Of a stretch of 46,643 bases of DNA, positions 41,069 through 46,643 are shown piece by piece. The position numbers and the translations under genes are program-made. Source of the DNA: a virus. The stretch is from IMG/VR virus record IMGVR_UViG_3300037088_000339, positions 1-46,643 of that record; one strand, written 5' to 3'. The notes beneath the pieces were generated by a model, which was given only the letters and a program-made list of their open reading frames with translations, ran no database searches and was not told the origin of the DNA. Positions within the stretch are counted from its first letter, which is position 1. Each line of letters begins with the position of its first letter.

Positions 41069-41934
41069 CACAGTCCCGCCCTCTTTTTCCAAACGTCGAA
41101 GATCAAAGCGTAGTTCGGTTCGATCTTGCTACGATACCCGAGACTGCGTGTTTTCGTATCCACGCCATAAGCCGACGTGTCCCAGAAAAACTTATCCGCC
41201 TCCCTCACGGTGTAGATCATCTCACTAAACATCGTAGGAATTTCGGTGGCCAGGGCCTTGCCGATAGCTTTAATCATGACCTTAGTGGATTGAGTAATGC
41301 CGTCGATCTCACGGTCTACGTGAGCCGTCATCGCAAAGGGACACGCCATACCCTGCGTGATGAGGCGGAGGAAGTTCATCAGATTGTTTTGTGCAACGCC
41401 ATAATCGCCGGGGCTGGCCATCGGGCGGCTGCCAATCTGCATCTTCATAGCCGCATTGCCAAGCTCAGTAAGACTGTCAATTGCAAAAATCCGCTTAATG
41501 CCAAAAGCGTCCACAGGACCTAAGGACTTTCCGGTACGATCGTCTTTAAAATCCGCGCAAGATTGTAGGATCTTCCAGAACGCATTATTTTCCCCTCCGC
41601 GGTTTCCGTCAATAGACTTGGCGAGAGACTCATAGGACAGCTTTCCTACGCTATCTGCTGCTGAGATCAGATTCTTCAAGGAAATCGGCTTTGTTCCTTG
41701 CTGATGCCAATATACACAGGGCGGTGGCTCCCTTCCATGATCTCGGAAGTACCCGAGGAAGGTTTCTTGGCTGTTCTCAGTGAAAAGGATAGCCAGTTCA
41801 AATCCATTCTTCTCGCACCAGTCAGCAAGGGTTCCATACGCGTAGGTCTTTCCCGTGCCGGACAGCCCCATGAGACAGGTTTTCGGTCCCATAAGGGTAT
41901 TACTGTCAGTCGTAGTTGTTGTAGCATCTACCAT
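41068..41934 (-). CDS. RecA/Sak4-like ATPase
   Basis: 288 aa from ATG at 41934 (AAGGAG five bases upstream). Walker A GLSGTGKT (about residue 23), Walker B-like IFAIDSL, then LMNFLRLITQGMACPFAMTAHVDREIDG. A RecA-fold ATPase of the AAA_24/Sak4 type used by phages for single-strand annealing or recombination, next to the Cas4-like nuclease. Confidence 0.8.
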   Translation of the reverse strand: MVDATTTTTDSNTLMGPKTCLMGLSGTGKTYAYGTLADWCEKNGFELAILFTENSQETFLGYFRDHGREPPPCVYWHQQGTKPISLKNLISAADSVGKLSYESLAKSIDGNRGGENNAFWKILQSCADFKDDRTGKSLGPVDAFGIKRIFAIDSLTELGNAAMKMQIGSRPMASPGDYGVAQNNLMNFLRLITQGMACPFAMTAHVDREIDGITQSTKVMIKAIGKALATEIPTMFSEMIYTVREADKFFWDTSAYGVDTKTRSLGYRSKIEPNYALIFDVWKKRAGL

Positions 41935-41935
41935 T

Positions 41936-42283
41936 TTAACTCCTTTGTAGTAACGCGTAAAATTCGCGCAGTAATAATTCCTTGTCACACAACTCCAATG
42001 GCTGTTCTGTCAGCAAAGTTCCGTCTCCGTGTTCCACGCAGCGGCGGGACTCGATTGCCCAGGGACTATGGATCCTTGGCGCGTACTCAAACTCAAATTG
42101 GTATATAGCCCGCGCCCAAATCTCTCCGCAGACCGGACAAAAATACGCGGTATGCGGCCAGTATGCAGAGAAGCGCGTTCCACTATCAGCCGCCCCACAG
42201 CAATACATCTGGCGTGCTCCAATAAAAGCGCCGGCTTCAAAGTACTGAACGCTGGCGATTCCATCAGTTCTCGTTTCGGTCAC
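41936..42283 (-). CDS. Zinc-ribbon protein, GTG start
   Basis: 115 aa with GTG at 42283 (GAGG upstream). Contains QMYCCGAAD and AYFCPVCGEIWARA, a metal-binding pattern. The frame is also open further upstream, but the neighbour occupies that region, so GTG is preferred. Function unknown. Confidence 0.6.
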   Translation of the reverse strand: MTETRTDGIASVQYFEAGAFIGARQMYCCGAADSGTRFSAYWPHTAYFCPVCGEIWARAIYQFEFEYAPRIHSPWAIESRRCVEHGDGTLLTEQPLELCDKELLLREFYALLQRS

Positions 42284-42458
42284 GGCGTCCGCCTCGATCG
42301 TCCTCGAAAGAGTCAATGGCATCTTGCTGCGTGCTGCTGCCGCCAGTTCCTCTGCAAGTTCGACAAATTTGGCCTTCCCACATACCCTCGCCGCTACCGT
42401 TACAGTCGGAACAAATTCCGGTGCAATCGGCATCGTCGTCAGTAAACTTGATCATCAC
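42264..42458 (-). CDS. DnaJ-type CxxCxGxG zinc finger protein
   Basis: 64 aa, GAGG before ATG. CSDCNGSG and CRTCRGTG, spaced by nine residues, form the paired CxxCxGxG units of DnaJ-like zinc fingers. Small stand-alone versions occur in phage early regions; partner unknown. Confidence 0.75.
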   Translation of the reverse strand: MMIKFTDDDADCTGICSDCNGSGEGMWEGQICRTCRGTGGSSTQQDAIDSFEDDRGGRRDRNEN

Positions 42459-42655
42459 AGTTCCTCCTCTAAACTAAGTGCAGTACACAATTCAATAAGG
42501 TACTTAGGATTATCTTTTAACCATTGCAGTTCTAAACTGCCCATTGTCAAACTGTTTGGCCTTTTGTTATCATGAATAATCCCACAAATAGATGCGCCTA
42601 AACTGTGATGTTTATCCGCCACAAATCCATTTTTATTTGTCCAGTGCAGAATCAT
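42455..42655 (-). CDS. Small hypothetical protein
   Basis: 66 aa from ATG at 42655 (AGGAG seven bases upstream, ATGA with the nuclease). Sequence MILHWTNKNGFVADKHHSLGAS, then LELQWLKDNPKYLIELCTALSLEEEL. No family recognised. Confidence 0.6.
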   Translation of the reverse strand: MILHWTNKNGFVADKHHSLGASICGIIHDNKRPNSLTMGSLELQWLKDNPKYLIELCTALSLEEEL

Positions 42656-43572
42656 CACAGATCTCCTAGTGGCGTCTCGGTTCGCGTAACTGGATCCCAC
42701 TGCCGGCGTTCAAACTGTTGCAGAAGCAGCGCCTGTGGATCACGCATTTGGCATACGCTACGGAACGGGCAGCCACCATACTCTGCACAAGCGTGATCGA
42801 GGTTCAGGTCAAAGTAGCCCTCGTTCCAGGCCGCGCTCATACGCTTGGTGTCCCGCAACACTTGTTCATACCAACGATCTATTGTCCACTGCGGTCTGTA
42901 AGTGATTGCTTCCAGCGTGTCGTACTTGGTCTTGAGAATGGATACTCCCCTAACCAAGAAACCGTCCAACTTAATTCCTGCTCGTCCCGCCCCCCAGACG
43001 TAGGAGGTGAATTGGCTTCGCAAATCCCACTGCCGAGGCCAGCTGGCTCCGAGTTGGCTAGTGGTTTTGTCGTCTTCTCCAAGTTTCATTCCTTCGTAGT
43101 CCACACACATATCCATGCGACCTGAGTAGAGAATAGGATCACCGGTCTCTGGGTGTGCAATGTCAATCGGCTCCAAGAAGGAAAACTCAATCCCGCGCTT
43201 GCCGGAGGCAAAGGTCATCGGAACCGCGCGATCTGTCCCTAACGGATAACGGTCGAAGTAGAACTCAAGCGCACCCGCCATCCGCTCAGCAGACTTTGGA
43301 CTGTCGCTAGGGCAGTTGAAAGCTCCGTAGGCTTTAATCAATGCGCCTAGCCCGACTGCGATTGCATCCTGCTCCGGCAGCCCTTCAATAAAGTACGCGG
43401 TGCGCGCAGCTTCAAGTCCACTTGCATACGCCGCCCCTGCATGAAGATGCACGGACTGACCAAGAGGCTTCCAGTGCTCGAAGGACTCGAGGTATGCTTT
43501 CCGGGGGCAGCTACGAAAGGCGGCGATCAAAGAACTGTCGATGACAGTAGGAAAAGGCGGGTGATTACTCAT
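42655..43572 (-). CDS. Cas4-like PD-(D/E)XK nuclease
   Basis: 305 aa. RSCPRKAYLE near the start, then the nuclease core: YSGRMDMCVDYEG with LGEDDKTTS (the PD-ExK equivalent, D...ExK), QFTSYVWG (motif QxxxY) and a C-terminal CAEYGGCPFRSVCQ. With the N-terminal Cys this suggests a Cas4/AddB-like iron-sulfur cluster. Likely 5'-3' exonuclease for recombination next to the RecA-like ATPase. Confidence 0.85.
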   Translation of the reverse strand: MSNHPPFPTVIDSSLIAAFRSCPRKAYLESFEHWKPLGQSVHLHAGAAYASGLEAARTAYFIEGLPEQDAIAVGLGALIKAYGAFNCPSDSPKSAERMAGALEFYFDRYPLGTDRAVPMTFASGKRGIEFSFLEPIDIAHPETGDPILYSGRMDMCVDYEGMKLGEDDKTTSQLGASWPRQWDLRSQFTSYVWGAGRAGIKLDGFLVRGVSILKTKYDTLEAITYRPQWTIDRWYEQVLRDTKRMSAAWNEGYFDLNLDHACAEYGGCPFRSVCQMRDPQALLLQQFERRQWDPVTRTETPLGDL

Positions 43573-43837
43573 AGTCGGCCTCTATATTTGAGGTTATAGC
43601 AAGCAAGGGCTCGTTCAGTGCGTCTTCCATGCCCTTCTTAACCAGCTTGGCGCACTCCCTTGCAGTATCTTGAACTTCCTGTGTAATTACGCCGAAGACA
43701 CGAGACAGACTTGCATTGGTTAAACGTATTTCCTGCGTACCGTTAGCACCTTTTAACATTACAATGCCAACAAGCTGATTTGGGTAGTCTAGGTCATAGG
43801 AAGGCCTACGATCAATATGTAAGGATTCAACTCTCAT
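43565..43837 (-). CDS. Conserved small phage protein
   Basis: 90 aa. Contains SYDLDYPNQLVGIVMLKGANGTQEIRLTN, followed by a helical FGVITQEVQDTARECAKLVKKGMEDAL. It is a pattern I have seen in many phage early regions; role unknown. ATGA overlaps with the 36-aa gene upstream. Confidence 0.7.
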   Translation of the reverse strand: MRVESLHIDRRPSYDLDYPNQLVGIVMLKGANGTQEIRLTNASLSRVFGVITQEVQDTARECAKLVKKGMEDALNEPLLAITSNIEADYE

Positions 43838-43944
43838 TTCTTGCTCCTATCTCGGCGGCTTATCCACCCGCCAATGGACTCCTTAACCAGTACAAGGAGT
43901 AGTACGATAATGCTTAAAATAACATCTGTGGGGTCTTCGGCCAT
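43834..43944 (-). CDS. Micro-membrane protein (36 aa)
   Basis: Both ends overlap neighbours: ATG at 43944 over the TGA of the previous gene and TGA over the next ATG. Sequence MAEDPTDVILSIIVLLLVLVKES: acidic start, one transmembrane helix, basic tail. Too short for routine ORF calling. Confidence 0.5.
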   Translation of the reverse strand: MAEDPTDVILSIIVLLLVLVKESIGGWISRRDRSKK

Positions 43945-44156
43945 CAAGCAACCCTTATCGCATAAATACCATCTTTAACCTTGCGCGTTACAAAACGCTT
44001 TCCGTCTTTCGACCATGTCGCACAGGATCGTCCAACACTTGTTTGTGGCATATCATGAATAAGTAATTTATCTCCAATCTCCATTCGCGCAAAGGTTGTC
44101 TTCCAGTCAATGGAAGTCGGCTTTGCAACAACCTTAGTTGTAGGTCGCCGTGTCAT
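43944..44156 (-). CDS. Small basic protein
   Basis: 70 aa; MTRRPTTKVVAKPTSIDWKTTF, C-terminal GKRFVTRKVKDGIYAIRV. Basic and beta-rich, a type seen in phages ahead of early regulatory genes, possibly DNA-binding. Overlaps both neighbours. Confidence 0.65.
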   Translation of the reverse strand: MTRRPTTKVVAKPTSIDWKTTFARMEIGDKLLIHDMPQTSVGRSCATWSKDGKRFVTRKVKDGIYAIRVA

Positions 44157-44374
44157 AGCCCATCAAGCTCGCTTAGCATATCATCAGCATTAGGAATTGC
44201 CGCGGTTGCCCTCTTACGAACTGAGGTGCTGCTTGCTGCTGCAGCGGCCATCCGACCTCCTCGAAGCATTTGCACAGCTTCCTTCAGCTCTTCCAGGGTC
44301 AGTTCCCCCGTCTCGCTGCGCTTGCGCCAGTGCTCGATCTTACTTTGTAGTGCAGGTGTAATAGGGCTGTTCAT
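44153..44374 (-). CDS. Small helical phage protein
   Basis: 73 aa, GGAG upstream. LQSKIEHWRKRSETGELTLEELKEAVQMLR is typical of a widespread small phage protein; then an Ala/Ser-rich linker and a conserved C-terminal ADDMLSELDG tail. The tail resembles the MLDEL end of the HTH protein encoded at 3821. Role unknown. Confidence 0.7.
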   Translation of the reverse strand: MNSPITPALQSKIEHWRKRSETGELTLEELKEAVQMLRGGRMAAAAASSTSVRKRATAAIPNADDMLSELDGL

Positions 44375-44670
44375 GTGTTTAACTCCAAGGGAGGGGCAAT
44401 CTGATTCAGTTTGTGCTTGAGCGCGAGCAAAGTCTCCTTTGGCCCACTGACAACAAACGCTCCCGCACTGCTGCCGAGCCAGGGTGCCAGATCCAGCCGT
44501 CGGTAATCAAAGAATTCACGAGTACGAGCTATGATAAAGGCAGCGTAAGCGCCGTGAGGAACCCGGCCTTCCAGCTCCGAGTACAAATGCAGCGTCAGTC
44601 GCCCGTGTACGTCTTCTGGAAGCGCCGTTGTCAACGGAACGCTCGGGATTGTGTTAGGCCTCCGTGCCAT
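44371..44670 (-). CDS. Hypothetical protein
   Basis: 99 aa from ATG at 44670 (GAGGAGGATGAAG upstream). Contains ALPEDVHGRLTLHLYSELEGRVPHGAYAAFIIARTREFF, reminiscent of short DNA-binding (ribbon-helix-helix-like) phage proteins. Uncertain. Confidence 0.55.
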   Translation of the reverse strand: MARRPNTIPSVPLTTALPEDVHGRLTLHLYSELEGRVPHGAYAAFIIARTREFFDYRRLDLAPWLGSSAGAFVVSGPKETLLALKHKLNQIAPPLELNT

Positions 44671-44869
44671 CTTCATCCTCCTCGTTCAGCAGTTCAAAAT
44701 CCTCAAACGCCACCAGCTCGCCTTCGGCATCTTCGATCTGTACTTCGTAATTAACGGCAACAAGGCGACTGACTAACACATTCGCTACAGCGGCTTCCCG
44801 CCGGCCTTCCAGTTCGATCGTTGTCCAGCTGTCGTCGTACATAGGGCACACTGCGAGTTTAATTGTCAT
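44654..44869 (-). CDS. Small acidic protein
   Basis: 71 aa. Starts MTIKLAVCPMYDDSWTTIELEGRRE and ends in an acidic tail (ELLNEEDEDGTEA). Overlaps its neighbours. Role unknown. Confidence 0.6.
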   Translation of the reverse strand: MTIKLAVCPMYDDSWTTIELEGRREAAVANVLVSRLVAVNYEVQIEDAEGELVAFEDFELLNEEDEDGTEA

Positions 44870-45354
44870 TGGGACACCAGCGCCATGAGTTGTTCTGCCA
44901 TTGACTCACACTGTGCTTCACAGAATTCAAGCGAACGTATAATACCTTTGCCTCTATACCAACCTTCAGGATCTTCTACGGGGGCATCCCCGTAATGTGC
45001 ACAGTCAAAACCAAACCACCAGCCTTTAGATGGTACTGGATAGTCACTGTCAATTCCAGCGCCGGCGTAAGTCAAGCCGCCATGCACATCTATGATAATG
45101 TCCAAGGATCTGCGAATGGCGTTTTCATTGTCAGCACTACACGAGGCGGTTAAAAGCAATATCGAACTTTTTTGTCCAATACAAACAGACGCAGCTTGCT
45201 CTTGTGTAATACAGTCAAGCTGTTCATCATAAGTCTTACCAAAACCTGGATGATTTGCAAGTACTTCCACATACCCACAGCGATGCCGATGAACGACTAC
45301 AACCGCGCGTAAGCCGGCTTGTGTTGTCCAATCTTTTTCCACTATGTAGCTCAT
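44866..45354 (-). CDS. Conserved phage protein
   Basis: 162 aa, AGGAG upstream. VVVHRHRCGYVEVLANHPGFGKTYDE, then DVHGGLTYAGAG and GWWFGFDCAHYGD, are features of a recurrent phage protein of unknown function (often with HGGITYS and WWFGFDCAHAGD). The His/Cys/Asp-rich motifs hint at metal binding. Confidence 0.75.
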   Translation of the reverse strand: MSYIVEKDWTTQAGLRAVVVVHRHRCGYVEVLANHPGFGKTYDEQLDCITQEQAASVCIGQKSSILLLTASCSADNENAIRRSLDIIIDVHGGLTYAGAGIDSDYPVPSKGWWFGFDCAHYGDAPVEDPEGWYRGKGIIRSLEFCEAQCESMAEQLMALVSQ

Positions 45355-45923
45355 TTAAGGGACTCCTGATTAAGATGAATTTTCGTTTCCCGCGTCAGGT
45401 GCGGAAAGACATCCACGCCGGGCTGGAAGACTATCGCCTGAGGGTCTCCACAGAAGGTGGTTTGTTCCGCCAGTTCTACGCGCACAATTGCCAAGCCTTG
45501 CCGAAATACATTCACGGTAACTTCGGTACAGCGCAAAGGCGGCTGTTCGAGCGCCAGACAGGTCAGCACCTTAATCGCAGAGTCAAAGCGCGCGTTTTTC
45601 ACAGGTACGCCTACGTCTGCCCATTCGCCTGTTACATACTCGACAGCCTCTACACTGATCGGGCAGCTTTCTCGTAGAAGCTTTCTGCAGCCGCCTACAC
45701 TTTTATGCACGTATTCGCTGAAGTTTCCAAGCAGTGTTTGTGTTTCTTGGTGTACCAAGGCTATGCCGCGAGTGCGCACCCAGTTATCTGGGTTTGAGTA
45801 CAGCAAGGAAGGGTCTGCAGGCGGTTTGACCCCGGAAGCTTTCGCCTCTCTGGCTTTCCGGAGCACCGGCTTAGTCTCCCGCCACAGGTCGTCAAGAGAT
45901 ACTTCAGCACGAGCTTTGTTCAT
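45351..45923 (-). CDS. Hypothetical protein
   Basis: 190 aa from ATG at 45923 (GGAG six bases upstream; overlaps the 65-aa gene). Starts MNKARAEVSLDDLWRETKPVLRKARE. Not recognised. Beta-rich C-terminal half (EVTVNVFRQGLAIVRVELAEQT). Confidence 0.6.
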   Translation of the reverse strand: MNKARAEVSLDDLWRETKPVLRKAREAKASGVKPPADPSLLYSNPDNWVRTRGIALVHQETQTLLGNFSEYVHKSVGGCRKLLRESCPISVEAVEYVTGEWADVGVPVKNARFDSAIKVLTCLALEQPPLRCTEVTVNVFRQGLAIVRVELAEQTTFCGDPQAIVFQPGVDVFPHLTRETKIHLNQESLK

Positions 45924-46117
45924 TTTGCGCTCCAATACAAAGTAGGATTACGCACAAAGTCTGATGCGGCGTAGCGATCTGAGGCCTCGCCTTTAAAGAT
46001 CACGCCATAGGCGTCACCACCCCAAGCGTTTTGATATTTCCAAATTACTTGCGGGTGGTCATCTGCGTACAAGCCGGCGACAATATCGTCAGCTATTTTT
46101 TTATCTACTGTAGCCAT
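45920..46117 (-). CDS. Small hypothetical protein
   Basis: 65 aa with the conserved leader TGGAGGCTCAGG (compare genes at 2920, 4799 and 5392). Contains HPQVIWKYQNAWGGDAYGVIFKGE. First gene after the structured 240-nt gap. Confidence 0.65.
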   Translation of the reverse strand: MATVDKKIADDIVAGLYADDHPQVIWKYQNAWGGDAYGVIFKGEASDRYAASDFVRNPTLYWSAK

Positions 46118-46148
46118 CCTGAGCCTCCAAAGAGTTGTGGGATTAAAG

Positions 46149-46176
46149 CACGGGTGTTATCCGGCAATAATCCACG
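46149..46176. repeat. 28-nt dyad element, copy 5
   Basis: CACGGGTGTTAT, 6 nt (ccggca), ATAATCCACG. Located 32 nt ahead of the leftward gene at 46117. Confidence 0.6.
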
Positions 46177-46204
46177 TTTGTTTCGAACCTCCATCTGAGA
46201 TGCT

Positions 46205-46335
46205 GCCCTCGGAATGCGACTGTACGACTTACATCCGAGGGCTTCCACACCGATTGCGCAGGGAGGCTCATTTCGCTGCGCTCTCTCGGAGACCGGGGCG
46301 TCTCCTAGTGGAAAACCCGCCTCTAGGACGGGTAG
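46205..46335. ncRNA. Structured non-coding stretch with three hairpins (candidate RNA element)
   Basis: CCCTCGGA/TCCGAGGG (46206-46241, eight pairs, 20-nt loop), GGAGAC-CGGGGC-GTCTCC (46288-46305, perfect) and ACCCG/CGGGT (46315-46333) lie in the 240-nt gene-free stretch between 46118 and 46357. No ORF fits. May be a leader RNA of the leftward genes or a small RNA; no known family recognised. Confidence 0.35.
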
Positions 46336-46357
46336 GTGAAGCAGCTAGGATGTAAGA

Positions 46358-46552
46358 TTATGTTTGTTTAGCTTGTAACTCTAGTAACTCTAATTGAAAA
46401 TTTTCAATTAACTCCGTGTCGTCAAGCGCTTGAATTGCAAGTTCACAAAGTGTTTCCCATTCTGCGTTAAAAAGCTCTGTGCGCTTACCTGGCGTACGTC
46501 CTTGAATTTTCCAGGCTTGTATCTGAGCTTTTGTTAACTGCCGGGCTGACAT
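46358..46552 (-). CDS. Small hypothetical protein
   Basis: 64 aa. ATG at 46552 overlaps the TAA of the Gly/Ser-rich gene (TAATG), and no other ribosome site is present, so translation is probably coupled. Sequence starts MSARQLTKAQIQAWKIQGRTPGK, helical C-terminus. Role unknown. Confidence 0.6.
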   Translation of the reverse strand: MSARQLTKAQIQAWKIQGRTPGKRTELFNAEWETLCELAIQALDDTELIENFQLELLELQAKQT

Positions 46553-46643
46553 TAGTAATTTCCGGAGCCGTCGCCGGAGCCGAAGCCGAAGCCGGAGCCG
46601 AAGCCGGAGCCGGAGCCGTCGCCGGAGCGGGAGCCGAAGCCGG
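46552..46643 (-). CDS. Gly/Ser-rich repeat protein, C-terminal part (enters from the right edge)
   Basis: Read leftwards from the window edge in frame: a run of Gly alternating with Phe, Ser or Asp, ending SGDGSGNY and TAA at 46554-46552. It is the tail of the gene that starts at 227; joining the ends through the shared CCGG keeps the frame. Its TAA overlaps the ATG of the next gene. Confidence 0.6.
   Translation of the reverse strand, partial: GFGSRSGDGSGSGFGSGFGFGSGDGSGNY
46563..46643. repeat. GGAGCC-type hexanucleotide repeat, right window edge
   Basis: Units GGAGCC, GAAGCC and GTCGCC in tandem. Same kind as 1-212. It encodes the aromatic, Phe-containing end of the Gly/Ser protein. Confidence 0.9.

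Noticed and set aside
42010-42264. 84-aa ORF beginning at the stop of the DnaJ-type zinc finger gene
   Set aside because: Although TGATG overlaps look attractive, the other frame (41936-42283) carries the CPVCGEIW zinc motif and a GAGG site, so it is the real gene.
46149-46260. tRNA gene
   Set aside because: A GGTTCGAA-like stretch is present on the - strand, but no T-stem, anticodon arm or acceptor stem can be built around it.

Overview
The window is a nearly complete genome of a lytic tailed phage with a P22-like short-tail (podovirus) virion architecture, about 46.6 kb. Evidence: a terminase-portal-scaffold-capsid run, homologues of the P22 tail accessory factor gp4 and packaged-DNA stabilisation protein gp10, three large ejection-type proteins, Rz/Rz1 spanins, and its own family-A DNA polymerase. 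No integrase, repressor cassette or tRNA was seen. The Rz/Rz1 pair with a lipoprotein, the RpoE-type promoters and an integron attC-like site all point to a Gram-negative (proteobacterial) host; the species cannot be told from the sequence.

Layout. Positions 1-5392 are read leftwards: many small accessory genes, an HTH protein and an endonuclease VII homologue. Positions 5392-5811 form a divergent control region. Positions 5811-32039 are read rightwards: terminase, portal, GroES-like protein, scaffold, capsid, several beta-rich head/tail proteins, tail accessory proteins, three ejection proteins (one of 1789 aa), tail fibre, and a lysis module ending in Rz/Rz1. Positions 46552-32109 are read leftwards: small early genes, Cas4-like nuclease, RecA/Sak4-like ATPase, DNA methylase, DnaQ-like exonuclease, UDG-DNA polymerase fusion and a DUF3987 helicase. 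Both window ends lie inside a GGAGCC-type hexanucleotide repeat which, read leftwards, is a Gly/Ser-rich gene starting at 227 and ending at 46552. The map therefore closes into a circle, and the two leftward blocks are one continuous early block transcribed away from 5.4 kb.

The most notable system is a match between a virion protein and the promoters. The 1789-aa ejection protein contains a full ECF sigma factor of the RpoE/AlgU type (sigma2 and sigma4, about residues 765-942) between membrane-hairpin modules. Five promoters of the RpoE class (GGAACT, 13 nt, CCGGTC-like) stand at the heads of the leftward early operons and, divergently, directly at the terminase gene. The simplest reading is that the phage injects its own sigma factor with its DNA, which then directs host RNA polymerase to phage promoters. 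The activity is inferred; the domain and the promoter pattern are visible in the sequence.

Other items of interest: a phage gene lying inside what looks like a complete integron gene cassette (32116-32439); a family of five 28-nt dyad elements with constant spacing; a 44-bp imperfect inverted repeat around an AT-rich core (4268-4450); a GroES-like protein in the head operon; and a lysis module without a classical lysozyme or amidase.
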